This document shows, in pieces, positions 43,052-52,089 of a stretch of DNA of 64,000 nucleotides. Under the pieces are notes generated by a model. It saw only the letters and a list, made by a program, of their open reading frames with translations, was not told the origin of the DNA and made no database searches. Numbering within the stretch: position 1 is the stretch's first letter; the number at the start of each line of letters is the position of its first letter. The stretch covers positions 186,001 through 250,000 of the forward strand of contig NZ_ABCT01000001.1 of NCBI RefSeq assembly GCF_000170915.1, read 5' to 3'. Source of the DNA: Limnobacter sp. MED105. Its GTDB lineage: Bacteria; Pseudomonadota; Gammaproteobacteria; Burkholderiales; Burkholderiaceae_B. The position numbers and the translations under genes are program-made.

Positions 43052-43804
43052 ATGAGCAAGATTTACCGGATTGGCCAGATTGTGCCGAGTTCAAACACCA
43101 CGATGGAAACTGAAATTCCCGCCATTTTGCGGGCCCGTGAAGCGGTGGAAGCAGAACGTTTCACTTTCCATTCCAGCCGCATGCGCATGCAACATGTGAC
43201 CAAGGAAGAGTTGGCCAAAATGGACGCCGATTCAGACCGCTGCGCACTGGAGTTAGCCGATGCCCGCGTGGATGTGCTGGGTTATGCCTGCCTGGTGGCC
43301 ATCATGAGCATGGGCCTGGGTTATCACAAAAAATCAGAAGAACGTTTGCACGGCCGTACTGTGGAAGCGGGTGGCCCGGCGCCGGTTGTGACCAGCGCAG
43401 GTGCACTGGTCGATGGTTTGAAAGCGATTGGCGCCAAGAAAGTGGCGATTCTGACGCCTTACATGAAGCCGCTGACGCAACTGGTTGTGGATTACATCGA
43501 GCACGAAGGCATTGAGGTGCTTGACAGCATTTCGCTGGAAGTGTCGAACAACCTGGAAGTGGGTTTGCTGAACCCATTGGCCCCGGTTGAGCACACCAAG
43601 AAACTGAACACCGCCAATGTGGACGCCATTGTGGCCTCGGCTTGTGTGCAGATGCCGTCGCTGGCCTCCATTCAGCAAATCGAGGACCGCGCGGGTATGC
43701 CCGTATTGTCTTCTTCGGTGGCAACGACTTACATGATGTTAAAGAAATTGGGTCTTAAGACCTATGCCCCGGGTTTCGGCTCGCTGTTGTCCGGGAAATA
43801 TTGA
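43052..43804 (+). CDS. Maleate cis-trans isomerase (Asp/Glu racemase superfamily)
   Basis: A 250-aa protein. The two conserved catalytic cysteines lie in GYACLVAIMSMGLGYH and SACVQMPSLASIQQ. This is the wording of maleate isomerases, which turn maleate into fumarate by transient cysteine addition; arylmalonate decarboxylases of the same superfamily have only one such cysteine. It begins IYRIGQIVPSSNTTMETEIP. It follows the HAD gene by 22 bases and precedes the TRAP binding-protein gene. It would feed fumarate into the TCA cycle while the mdc genes handle malonate. Confidence 0.82.
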   Translation: MSKIYRIGQIVPSSNTTMETEIPAILRAREAVEAERFTFHSSRMRMQHVTKEELAKMDADSDRCALELADARVDVLGYACLVAIMSMGLGYHKKSEERLHGRTVEAGGPAPVVTSAGALVDGLKAIGAKKVAILTPYMKPLTQLVVDYIEHEGIEVLDSISLEVSNNLEVGLLNPLAPVEHTKKLNTANVDAIVASACVQMPSLASIQQIEDRAGMPVLSSSVATTYMMLKKLGLKTYAPGFGSLLSGKY

Positions 43805-43901
43805 ACGAACCCAGAAATTTCGTTCGGATGTGGAAAGCGTTTGCGAATCACTCACCTGATTCAACAACGTTCAATTAAAAAGCAAGAGAGGAGACTTACT
43901 C

Positions 43902-44918
43902 ATGCGCAAGTTTTTTAAACCCCTGTTGGTCGGTGCGACCGTGGCTGCATTTTCAATGGGTGTGAGCACCCATGCACTGTCCGCTCAAACCATTAAGATT
44001 TCACACCAGTTTCCAGGCGGCACCATTGACGAGGGCGATTTCCGTGATCGTCTGGTTCGCAAATTTGCTGCTGAAGTTGAGAAGCAAACCAAGGGTGAAT
44101 TGAAGTTCGAGATTTTCCCGGCCAGTTCGTTGGTAAAAACACGCGCTCAATTCGCAGGTTTGCAAAAGGGCTCACTGGACATGACTTTGTATCCATTGGC
44201 CTATGAAGGCGGCAAGATTCCCGAAGTCAACATTACCTTGATGCCCGGCATGGTGACCAGCTATGAGCAGGGTCAGCGCTGGAAAGGCGCGCCGATCGGC
44301 AAGGCCCTCGAGAAGAAGCTCGAAGACAACGGTGTGAAGATCATTTCCTGGGTCTGGCAAGCAGGCGGTATCGCGGCCAAGTCCAAGATTGTTGAACCCA
44401 ACGATGTGAAAGGTGTAAAAATTCGCGGCGCGGGCAAGAACATGGATTTGATGTTGAAGGCCGCGGGTGGATCAATCACCAACATTCCGTCGAACGAGGT
44501 GTACAACGCGATGCAAACCGGCGTTCTGGATGCAGGTGTTACCTCGAGTACATCCATCATTTCTTTCCGTTTGGAAGAAGTGGGCGATCACCTGACATCT
44601 GCCCGCAAAAATACTTTCTGGTTCATGTTCGAACCTTTGTTGATGGCGAAATCAACGTTTGATCGTTTGACACCAGCGCAACAAAAAATCGTGATGGATG
44701 TAGGCGCAAGCCTGGAGCAGTTCGGTATTGATGAGTCCAAGAAGGATGACTTCAAAGCCGCTGAAATCTGGGAAAAAGCAGGCAAAAAAGTGTACGACAT
44801 GGACGACGCGGCCTTCGCCAAGTTCCGTACCGTGGCCAAAGACTCTGCATGGGCCCAGTTCGCCAAGGACGTGGACGATGGCCAGAAGTGGATCGACATG
44901 GCCGTGGATGTGAAGTAA
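43902..44918 (+). CDS. dctP: TRAP transporter substrate-binding protein DctP
   Basis: A 338-aa periplasmic binding protein. The signal peptide is about residues 1-29 (ending ALSAQ), followed by SHQFPGGTIDEGDFRDRLVRKFA and the DctP segment GVKIRGAGKNMDLMLKAAGG, with VYNAMQTGVLDAGVTSSTS. The conserved Arg that pairs with a substrate carboxylate is in KIRGAG. It should bind a dicarboxylate or malonate-type substrate. The membrane subunits follow after a 78-base gap with two hairpins. Confidence 0.92.
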   Translation: MRKFFKPLLVGATVAAFSMGVSTHALSAQTIKISHQFPGGTIDEGDFRDRLVRKFAAEVEKQTKGELKFEIFPASSLVKTRAQFAGLQKGSLDMTLYPLAYEGGKIPEVNITLMPGMVTSYEQGQRWKGAPIGKALEKKLEDNGVKIISWVWQAGGIAAKSKIVEPNDVKGVKIRGAGKNMDLMLKAAGGSITNIPSNEVYNAMQTGVLDAGVTSSTSIISFRLEEVGDHLTSARKNTFWFMFEPLLMAKSTFDRLTPAQQKIVMDVGASLEQFGIDESKKDDFKAAEIWEKAGKKVYDMDDAAFAKFRTVAKDSAWAQFAKDVDDGQKWIDMAVDVK

Positions 44919-44944
44919 TTCCACACTCAGCCTTTTGTCTTCGG

Positions 44945-44989
44945 GCGGGTTTGCGAATTGTCGTGAACCCGCTCGGGTCAAACCCGGAG
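44945..44989 (+). other. Two hairpins between dctP and dctQ
   Basis: GCGGGTT (44945-44951) pairs with AACCCGC (44966-44972), and CGGGT (44974-44978) pairs with ACCCG (44982-44986). The second stem ends at the GGAG ribosome site before dctQ. Such structures between binding-protein and permease genes often protect or attenuate the message, so more binding protein than permease is made. Function is inferred. Confidence 0.4.
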
Positions 44990-44996
44990 AATAATT

Positions 44997-45527
44997 ATGA
45001 TTTCAGGTGCTTGGCAAGGTTTCTGCCGCGCAGTCAAGGCATTCAACAAACTGATGGCCTACCTCTCGGCGGTGCTCATTGTGGTGTGCGCCTTGGTGCT
45101 GATGTACGAGGTGATCACCCGTTACGTCATTTCAGTGTCCAATGACTGGGTCATTGAGTTGTGTATTTTCATGTTGATTGCCGCCACATTCATGTCGGCC
45201 GCACACACCCAGCGCGAGCGCGCGCATGTGGGTATCGAAATTCTGGATGAAGTCATGTCCGCAAAATGGACGCGCGTGCGTATGTTGTTGGGTGATTTGC
45301 TGTCGCTCGGGTTTTGCACAATTGTGGCTTTTCTATCGTGGGAATTTTTTCACGAGGCCTGGGAGGGCGGTTGGGACAGCGGTTCCACCTGGGGGCCGAA
45401 GTTGTGGATTCCTTATTTGTTCATGGCCTTGGGCATGAGCCTGTTGTCGCTTCAATTTGTGATTCAAATCATTGAAGGATTTACAGGTAAACCCATTGAA
45501 AAAACCGCTCACGGCGCAGGAGAATAA
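44997..45527 (+). CDS. dctQ: TRAP transporter small permease DctQ
   Basis: A 176-aa membrane protein with four hydrophobic segments, the usual DctQ number. The second segment carries VLMYEVITRYVI, and TFMSAAHTQRERAHVGIEIL is the family signature. It couples DctM to the binding protein. The ATG at 44997 has GGAGAATAATT before it. It ends two bases before dctM. By context it carries malonate or maleate. Confidence 0.88.
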   Translation: MISGAWQGFCRAVKAFNKLMAYLSAVLIVVCALVLMYEVITRYVISVSNDWVIELCIFMLIAATFMSAAHTQRERAHVGIEILDEVMSAKWTRVRMLLGDLLSLGFCTIVAFLSWEFFHEAWEGGWDSGSTWGPKLWIPYLFMALGMSLLSLQFVIQIIEGFTGKPIEKTAHGAGE

Positions 45528-45529
45528 AC

Positions 45530-46873
45530 ATGGGGACGATGGAAATCGGGCTGCTGTATACAGCCCTTACCCTGGTGTTGCTGTTTTCGGGTATGCCAAT
45601 CGCGTTCGCGTTGGGTTCGTCAGCAGTGATTACGATGTATTTTTTTATGCCACCCGCCAACATTGATTTCATTGCTGAAACAATTTTCGGCGAGCTGGAC
45701 AATTTCACTTTGCTCACCATCCCCTTGTTTATCTTAATGGGGGCCGCGATTGGTAAAACAAGGGCTGCGGTCGATTTGTACGAGGCCTCCTACCGCTGGC
45801 TTTATAAAATGCCAGGCAGCTTGGGTGTAGCCAACGTGGTGGGTTGCACCATTTTCTCGGCACTCTGTGGCTCAAGCCCTGCAACCTGTGCGGCCATTGG
45901 CGGCATGGGCATTCCTGAAATGCGCAAACGTGGTTACACCGGTGCCTTGGCTTCCGGGCTGATTGCTGCAGGCGGCACATTGGGCATTTTGATTCCACCC
46001 AGCATTACCTTGATTATTTACGGTGTGATTGCTGAGCAATCCATTGGTGAGTTGTTCATTGCAGGTATTATCCCGGGCCTTTTGCTGGCAACGTTGTTTG
46101 CGGTATATGTGGTGTTTCAGTATGTGCGTGATCGTCACAAATGGATGCAGACTGCATCGCCAGAAGAAATTGAGGCGGTGTCCAGAAAAGAAACATTCAC
46201 ATTCCGTGAAAAGATGGAAGCCTTGCCCCGCTTGGTGCCGTTCCTGCTGCTGATCACCGTAATCATGGTGGCCATGTATGGTGGATTCGGCACACCTTCC
46301 GAGGTGGCTGGTGTGGGTGCATTTGGTGCGATGGTGTTGGTCGCTGCTTTGTATGGCTGCTACAAGTGGGAAGACATCAAATACATTCTGTCGGGCGCCG
46401 CACGTGAAAGCTGCATGATCATGATGATCATCGCCATGGCCTTTTTGTTCACCTATGTAATGAGCTATTTGCGTATTAGCCAGAGCATGGCGGAATGGCT
46501 GGTGGCACTGGAAATGTCAAAGTGGGCCCTGCTGTTTTGGGTGAATATTTTGTTGTTGGTGCTGGGTTTCTTCCTGCCGCCTGTGGCCATTATTCTCATG
46601 ATCACGCCAGTAATTTTGCCCCCCATGATGGCCGCAGGTTTTGATCCAATCTGGTTCGGCATCGTCTTGACCATCAATATGGAACTGGGCTTGATTACAC
46701 CGCCCGTGGGCCTGAACCTGTTTGTAATTAATGGCATTGCGCCTGATATCAAGTTCGGTGAAATTTTGCGGGGCATTCTGCCATTCATCGCAATCATGGT
46801 GTTGTACATCGTGTTGCTGGCAGTGTTTCCAGAGATCGTTCTTTGGTTGCCCGACATGTTCTATGGCGATTAA
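45530..46873 (+). CDS. dctM: TRAP transporter large permease DctM
   Basis: A 447-aa membrane protein with about 11-12 hydrophobic segments. SGMPIAFALGSSAVITMYF and the central GCTIFSALCGSSPATCAAIGG block are characteristic of DctM permeases, and the C-terminal half repeats the pattern (ILPPMMAAGFDPIWFGI). It provides the sodium-coupled channel of the TRAP system together with DctP and DctQ. The stop is 15 bases before mdcA, so uptake and decarboxylation are co-transcribed. Confidence 0.93.
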   Translation: MGTMEIGLLYTALTLVLLFSGMPIAFALGSSAVITMYFFMPPANIDFIAETIFGELDNFTLLTIPLFILMGAAIGKTRAAVDLYEASYRWLYKMPGSLGVANVVGCTIFSALCGSSPATCAAIGGMGIPEMRKRGYTGALASGLIAAGGTLGILIPPSITLIIYGVIAEQSIGELFIAGIIPGLLLATLFAVYVVFQYVRDRHKWMQTASPEEIEAVSRKETFTFREKMEALPRLVPFLLLITVIMVAMYGGFGTPSEVAGVGAFGAMVLVAALYGCYKWEDIKYILSGAARESCMIMMIIAMAFLFTYVMSYLRISQSMAEWLVALEMSKWALLFWVNILLLVLGFFLPPVAIILMITPVILPPMMAAGFDPIWFGIVLTINMELGLITPPVGLNLFVINGIAPDIKFGEILRGILPFIAIMVLYIVLLAVFPEIVLWLPDMFYGD

Positions 46874-46888
46874 TCACAGGAACTGACA

Positions 46889-48553
46889 ATGAATTTATCA
46901 GAAAAAAACTGGCGCCAAGGGCAACAATCCAAGGCGGCCCGGTTGGGCCGCGCTTCCCACCTTGCCGGGGGCAATTCTGGCAAGGTGGTCAAGGCGGACC
47001 AGACCGTGGCTTTGCTTGAAAGTGTGATTGAGCCGGGCGACCGGGTTTGCCTGGAAGGCAATAACCAAAAGCAGGCGGATTTTCTGGCGCAGTGTTTGGC
47101 CAAAGTGAACCCGCAACAGGTGCATGATTTGCACTTGTTGCAGTCGGTGGTGGCTTTGCCTGAACACACAGCCTTGTTTGACAAAGGCATTGCCAAAGAA
47201 ATCGACTTTTCGTTTTCGGGTCCACAAGGTGCGCGCCTGGCCAACCTGGTGGCAGCCGGAAAAATCAAGATCAATGCGATTCACACTTACCTGGAATTGT
47301 TTGGCCGTTACTTCGTCGACTTAACGCCCAACGTGGCCTTGATTGCTGCAGAAGCCGCCGATGCACAGGGCAATTTGTACACCGGCCCGAATACCGAAGA
47401 CACGCCTGCGATTGTAGAAGCCGCTGCATTTAAAAACGGCATTGTGATTGTGCAGGTCAATGAAATACGCGACACCTTGCCGCGTGTGGATGTGCCTGCG
47501 GATTGGGTGGATTTTGTAATACAGGCACCGCGCCCCAATTACATTGAACCGCTGTTCACGCGCGACCCTGCGCAAATTTCAGAAATTCAGGTGTTGATGG
47601 CGATGATGGTGATCAAGGGCATTTACGCCGAGTACGGTGTGAAGCGTTTGAACCACGGCATTGGATTCGACACTGCAGCCATCGAACTGCTGCTGCCCAC
47701 CTATGGCGAGCAATTGGGTTTGAAAGGAAAAGTTTGTACCAACTGGGCGCTGAACCCGCACCCTGCGTTAATACCTGCGATTGAAGCCGGTTTTGTACAA
47801 AGCGTGCACAGCTTCGGTAGCGAACTGGGCATGGAAAAATACATTGCCGCAAGGCCCGATGTGTTCTTCACCGGGGGCGATGGCAGCATGCGCAGCAACC
47901 GCGCTTTTTGTCAGGCAGCAGGACACTACGCCTGCGACCTGTTCATTGGCTCAACCTTGCAAATTGACACCTATGGCAACAGCAGTACGGCCACCAAGGG
48001 TCGAATTGCCGGTTTCGGTGGCGCACCCAATATGGGCGCAGATGCACGTGGCCGCAGACATGAAAGCGAAGCCTGGGTGAAAGCAGGCCGTGAAGCGCAA
48101 GCCAACCCAGAACACATGCCGCGTGGCCGCAAGCTGGTGGTGCAAATGGTTGAAACATTCCGCGAGCACATGGCGCCCGCATTTGTTGAACGCCTGGACG
48201 CTTGGGATTTGGCCGACAGCATGGGTTTGAACAACCCGCCCGTGATGATTTTTGGTGACGACGTAACCCACATTGTGACCGAAGAAGGCATTGCGAATTT
48301 GCTGTTGTGTCGTGGCGAGGAAGAACGCGAGCAAGCCATTCGTGGCGTGGCGGGCTACACCGAAGTGGGCATGGCCCGCGACAAAAAGAAGGTGGAAGAA
48401 CTGCGTGCGCGTGGCGTGATCAAACGCGCCGAAGACCTGGGCATTGCCCGGCGCGATGCCACGCGCGATCTGTTGGCCGCGAAAACCGTGAAAGACTTGG
48501 TGCGTGCTTCGGGCGGTTTGTACAACCCGCCTAGCCGCTTCCGCAATTGGTAA
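46889..48553 (+). CDS. mdcA: Malonate decarboxylase alpha subunit (acetyl-ACP:malonate ACP transferase)
   Basis: A 554-aa CoA-transferase-like protein of usual MdcA length. It shows GDRVCLEGNNQKQADFLA near the start, GPNTEDTPAIVEAAAFKNGI, and the strongly conserved FFTGGDGSMRSNRAFCQAAG and GRIAGFGGAPNMGADARGRR blocks. It exchanges acetate on the acyl carrier protein for malonate, starting each decarboxylation cycle. It is the first mdc gene, and the order A-C-D-E-G-B-H follows. The TRAP genes sit just upstream. Confidence 0.96.
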   Translation: MNLSEKNWRQGQQSKAARLGRASHLAGGNSGKVVKADQTVALLESVIEPGDRVCLEGNNQKQADFLAQCLAKVNPQQVHDLHLLQSVVALPEHTALFDKGIAKEIDFSFSGPQGARLANLVAAGKIKINAIHTYLELFGRYFVDLTPNVALIAAEAADAQGNLYTGPNTEDTPAIVEAAAFKNGIVIVQVNEIRDTLPRVDVPADWVDFVIQAPRPNYIEPLFTRDPAQISEIQVLMAMMVIKGIYAEYGVKRLNHGIGFDTAAIELLLPTYGEQLGLKGKVCTNWALNPHPALIPAIEAGFVQSVHSFGSELGMEKYIAARPDVFFTGGDGSMRSNRAFCQAAGHYACDLFIGSTLQIDTYGNSSTATKGRIAGFGGAPNMGADARGRRHESEAWVKAGREAQANPEHMPRGRKLVVQMVETFREHMAPAFVERLDAWDLADSMGLNNPPVMIFGDDVTHIVTEEGIANLLLCRGEEEREQAIRGVAGYTEVGMARDKKKVEELRARGVIKRAEDLGIARRDATRDLLAAKTVKDLVRASGGLYNPPSRFRNW

Positions 48554-48565
48554 GGGGCTTTCATC

Positions 48566-48889
48566 ATGAGTATGGAACAACTGAAATACAACTTACCCAG
48601 CAAGGCGCAGCCCACAAATCGCGATGCCGTGCTGGTGGGCGTCACTGCCAGCGGCAACTGCGAAGTGTTGCTGGAGAAAGGCGAGGATACCGCGCAGTGT
48701 TCAGTGGACATTCAAACCTCCGCACGCGGTTTCGGGCAAATTTGGCAAGCCGTACTGGCTGATTTCGCAGAGCGAAAAAATGCAGGCGGTTTGAAAATTG
48801 AAATTCACGATGTGGGCGCAACACCGGCTGTGGTCAGCCTGCGCCTGGACCAAGCCATTGAGGCATGGGAGAACCAGCATGGCCAATAG
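48566..48889 (+). CDS. mdcC: Malonate decarboxylase acyl carrier protein (delta subunit)
   Basis: A 107-aa carrier protein. The motif VGVTASGNCEVLLEK carries Ser29 as likely attachment point of the 2'-(5''-triphosphoribosyl)-3'-dephospho-CoA arm. MdcC holds acetyl or malonyl groups between MdcA and MdcD/E. It overlaps the mdcD start by 11 bases. The ATG at 48566 follows mdcA by 12 bases. Confidence 0.95.
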   Translation: MSMEQLKYNLPSKAQPTNRDAVLVGVTASGNCEVLLEKGEDTAQCSVDIQTSARGFGQIWQAVLADFAERKNAGGLKIEIHDVGATPAVVSLRLDQAIEAWENQHGQ

Positions 48890-49778
48890 TTTTCTGGAAG
48901 CCAGTGCACGCGAGCGTGTGCAGGCCGTGTGCGACGCAGGCAGTTTTCAGGAAATCCTGAAGCCCTCCGATCGCATCAGCAGCCCGCACATGGCGCTGCT
49001 TGAGCAACCGGTTGCATTTGATGATGGTGTGGTCATTGGGCGAGCCACTTTGGGTGGTGCACCTGTGCTGGTGGCCGCCCAGGAAGGTGAGTTTCTGGGC
49101 GGTGCCATTGGCGAAGTGCATGGTGCAAAAATAACCGCACTCATTGCCAAAGCCGTAAAAGAAAAACCCCGTGCAGTGCTGTTGATATTTGAAAGCGGAG
49201 GCGTGCGTCTGCATGAGGCCAATGCCGGATTAATCGCAGTGTCTGAAATCATGCGTGCCGTGTGTGCAGCCCGTGCACAAGGCATTCAATTCATTGGTTT
49301 GATCGGTGGCGCAGCGGGTTGCTTCGGCGGTACTGGCCTGATTGCCCGTTGCTGCGATGTACTGATCATGTCCGAAGAAGGGCGCCTGGCCATGTCGGGC
49401 CCGGAGGTGATCGAAACCGTGTATGGCGTGGAAGAATTTGATTCACGTGACCGTGCACTGGTGTGGCGTGTGAGTGGGGGCAAGCATCGTTATGTGATGG
49501 GAGATATTCAAGCCTTGGTGGCCGATGAAGTGGATGCATTTCGAAACGCTGCTTTGGCTGCACTCGATTCCGGCAAGGTGAGTTTTGACCTGGAGAATCT
49601 GGAAGCCGAGCATGCCATGTTGACGCAACGGCTTGAGCAGTTTGGTGACTGCCGCGATGCCAAGGAAATTTGGCAACGCTTGGGGCTGCCTAGTGCCGAA
49701 GAGCTGGCATTGATGCCCGCTGATGAATTTGTGCGCGCAACAAGCGTTGCACGCGATGTGGCAAGGGGTGCGCAATGA
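48879..49778 (+). CDS. mdcD: Malonate decarboxylase beta subunit
   Basis: A 299-aa carboxyltransferase-fold protein. It has the crotonase-like oxyanion block LLIFESGGVRLHEANAGL and GLIGGAAGCFGGTGLIARCC. Together with MdcE it decarboxylates malonyl-S-ACP to acetyl-S-ACP. I chose ATG 48879, inside the end of mdcC, instead of the longer frame from 48798. Its stop overlaps mdcE as ATGA. Confidence 0.95.
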   Translation: MANSFLEASARERVQAVCDAGSFQEILKPSDRISSPHMALLEQPVAFDDGVVIGRATLGGAPVLVAAQEGEFLGGAIGEVHGAKITALIAKAVKEKPRAVLLIFESGGVRLHEANAGLIAVSEIMRAVCAARAQGIQFIGLIGGAAGCFGGTGLIARCCDVLIMSEEGRLAMSGPEVIETVYGVEEFDSRDRALVWRVSGGKHRYVMGDIQALVADEVDAFRNAALAALDSGKVSFDLENLEAEHAMLTQRLEQFGDCRDAKEIWQRLGLPSAEELALMPADEFVRATSVARDVARGAQ

Positions 49779-50497
49779 ACCGGGATCAAGTGTTAAACGC
49801 ATTGTTCGCCAGCGGCTGGAAAGCAGAGTATCTGGAGGCAGATCATTTCTATGGCCGAGCAACTGTCGGCAATCAGCAGGTGACCGTAATTGGCACTGCT
49901 GAAAAAGCCGAGGTGGGTGCCGACATGGCCCTGACCATGGCGCGCGTGGTGATTGAAACCATCAAGCAGCGCCCGGGCGAGCCCATTGTGTTTTTGCTGG
50001 ACACGCAGGGGCAACGCCTTCGCCGCCGCGATGAACTGATGGGTTTGAATGGCTACATGGCACACTTGGCGAAGGCGGTTGAACTGGCACGCCAGCGTGG
50101 CCATGTGATCGTGAGTGTGGTGTACGGCGAAGCAGTCAGTGGCGGGTACATCAGCACCGGCATGATGGCCGATGCCTGCTATGCCTTGTCTGATGCAGAA
50201 ATCAAAGTCATGAATTTGCCGGCGATGTCGCGCATCACAAAAATTCCTTTGGACCATTTGCAAGAACTGGCCAAACAGTCGCCCGTGTTTTCGCCCGGCG
50301 TGGAAAATTATTTGCGCATGGGCCATCTTGACGCAGTGTGGCAAGGCGACTATGCCGCGCAACTGGCCGCAGCAATTGCTGGTTTGCAAGCCAAATCGCG
50401 TGAAGACATTGGCAAAGACCTCCGCATTGCGCGGGGCGTTGAACGCGGTGGCAGAAAGGCTGCAGGCGTAGTGATTGAGCGTGTTCTGGCCAATTGA
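49775..50497 (+). CDS. mdcE: Malonate decarboxylase gamma subunit
   Basis: A 240-aa partner of MdcD. VFLLDTQGQRLRRRDELMGLNGYMAHLA and SVVYGEAVSGGYISTGMMADACYAL match the MdcE fold and the glycine-rich oxyanion loop. The two subunits form the decarboxylase core. Its ATG overlaps the mdcD stop by four bases, and mdcG follows after 21 bases. Confidence 0.95.
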   Translation: MNRDQVLNALFASGWKAEYLEADHFYGRATVGNQQVTVIGTAEKAEVGADMALTMARVVIETIKQRPGEPIVFLLDTQGQRLRRRDELMGLNGYMAHLAKAVELARQRGHVIVSVVYGEAVSGGYISTGMMADACYALSDAEIKVMNLPAMSRITKIPLDHLQELAKQSPVFSPGVENYLRMGHLDAVWQGDYAAQLAAAIAGLQAKSREDIGKDLRIARGVERGGRKAAGVVIERVLAN

Positions 50498-50518
50498 CGA
50501 CAAGCCCATAAGCACCAC

Positions 50519-51217
50519 ATGATCACTTTCAATCGCCATGATCTGGTTTGGCTACACATTGATTCGGTCAAGCATGCCGAGTATGCCGGCCCGCTGCCCA
50601 TGGAACCCATCAGCGCTTTGTCGCTGTTGCACCGCTGGGTACTTGGCCGCTACCCGCTAATTGTGGCGCGTCAGGATGAGGTGTTACCCAATTGCCTGCG
50701 GGTGGGTTTGGCTGAGCCCGCGGCTTGGGGAAAGCGGCGATTGTCGTTCGTTGTCAATGTTCAAGGCATTCAAAAGCATCAGCAAGGGCCTGGCTTTGGT
50801 GCCGTGCTGCCTCAATTGCCGCAGCATTGGCAAGCCGGCGCTGGTGCCTTGCAGCGGTTTCTGGATCAGCAGCACATTGCTGCGCATGTCTATGGTTCAA
50901 GCGCTGTGCAGGTGTTAACCGGTTTGCCGTGCCTCACTGAAAACTCCGATCTTGATGTGCTGTTCAAACCAGTGAGTTGGTTTGAAGCCGAGACACTGTG
51001 CATTTTTCTGAATGCCCTTCAAACCGAATATCCCGAGTTCAAAGTCGATGGCGAGGTGCTGAACCCGAGTGGCCAGGCTGTGCAGTGGCGAGAACTCTTT
51101 CAAGGGCTTCGAAATGTAGATTCGCAGTTGCTTTGTAAAAGCAATCACGCTGTGAAACTAGTTACATTGGCGACGTATCAGCAGGGCTTTCAATGCCCGA
51201 TCGGGAGTGCTGCATGA
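50519..51217 (+). CDS. mdcG: Phosphoribosyl-dephospho-CoA transferase (holo-ACP synthase)
   Basis: A 232-aa protein with the MdcG nucleotidyltransferase-like segment SSAVQVLTGLPCLTENSDLDVLFKP, in which the DLD acids bind metal. It attaches the triphosphoribosyl-dephospho-CoA arm to Ser of MdcC. It lies between mdcE and mdcB in the operon. Its TGA overlaps the chosen mdcB start as ATGA. Confidence 0.92.
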   Translation: MITFNRHDLVWLHIDSVKHAEYAGPLPMEPISALSLLHRWVLGRYPLIVARQDEVLPNCLRVGLAEPAAWGKRRLSFVVNVQGIQKHQQGPGFGAVLPQLPQHWQAGAGALQRFLDQQHIAAHVYGSSAVQVLTGLPCLTENSDLDVLFKPVSWFEAETLCIFLNALQTEYPEFKVDGEVLNPSGQAVQWRELFQGLRNVDSQLLCKSNHAVKLVTLATYQQGFQCPIGSAA

Positions 51218-52089
51218 AGGAACTGGTCGCGCGAATCGATGCAGCGGCGTGTGACGCCCTTCGGCAGGAAGTGGACCTGGAGTACAAGCCAGGCTTGGTG
51301 TGCCCTGGCAACAATGGCAGCCATGCCGACATGAACTGCGCCACTTTCCACCGCAGTATTGATGCTTTGCGGGGGTATTTCGGATCCTGTTTTGCAGCGG
51401 GCATTGAGGGTGCAGAATTCAGAACATTGCAGGCGCATGGTTTGGCTGCCGAGAAAGCCATGTTCAAGGCCACAGGGGGCGTAAACACCCACAAAGGCGC
51501 CATTTTCCTGATGGGTTTGCTGGCGGGTGCAGCGGGTGCCCAGTTTCGCGAACACGGTTGTTTCGAGCCGATCAGCCTGGGCCGGTTGGTGGCTGCCAAA
51601 TGGGGCGTGAATATTTTGTTGGCAGGTGTGCAAGACCAGGTTCAACACCTGGATGCGCCCACACATGGGCGGTTGGTAAAAGACGCCTTTGGCTTGCCAG
51701 GTGCCCGCGAGCAAGCCGCCGAGGGTTTTCCGGTGCTGTTTTGGACCACGGTGCCCCAGCTGTGTTGGGCCTTGTCCGAGGGTATTTCACCCGAACAGGC
51801 GCAGTTGCATGCCCTGGTGTGCACCATTGGCAAACTGCCCGACACCAACCTTGCACATCGTGGTGGCTTGAAAGGTTTGCAGTGGGCCCAAAGCCGGGTT
51901 GATCAATTTCTGGCAGAGGGTGGTGTATTTGCGCCGGGCTGGCGAAGCAGGGCACAGCACCTGTGTGCGCAGTTTGAATCGCAATGGTTAAGCCCGGGCG
52001 GCAGCGCCGATTTATTGTCTGCCGCGCTGTTTGTGCAAGCGCTGGTGCAAGTCAATTCAGAGCTGCCCAACTTCATGGTGGCCCGCTGA
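51214..52089 (+). CDS. mdcB: Triphosphoribosyl-dephospho-CoA synthase
   Basis: A 291-aa protein. DLEYKPGLVCPGNNGSHADMNCATFHRS is the CitG/MdcB-type signature, and THKGAIFLMGLLAGAAGA follows. It joins ATP and dephospho-CoA to make the prosthetic group used by MdcG. I chose ATG 51214 because GGGAG lies just upstream and it overlaps the mdcG stop as ATGA; an ATG at 51193 is less likely. Its stop overlaps mdcH as TGATG. Confidence 0.92.
   Translation: MKELVARIDAAACDALRQEVDLEYKPGLVCPGNNGSHADMNCATFHRSIDALRGYFGSCFAAGIEGAEFRTLQAHGLAAEKAMFKATGGVNTHKGAIFLMGLLAGAAGAQFREHGCFEPISLGRLVAAKWGVNILLAGVQDQVQHLDAPTHGRLVKDAFGLPGAREQAAEGFPVLFWTTVPQLCWALSEGISPEQAQLHALVCTIGKLPDTNLAHRGGLKGLQWAQSRVDQFLAEGGVFAPGWRSRAQHLCAQFESQWLSPGGSADLLSAALFVQALVQVNSELPNFMVAR

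Noticed and set aside
47951-48580. Minus-strand frame opposite mdcA
   Set aside because: It is antisense to strongly conserved MdcA blocks and only mirrors codon bias.
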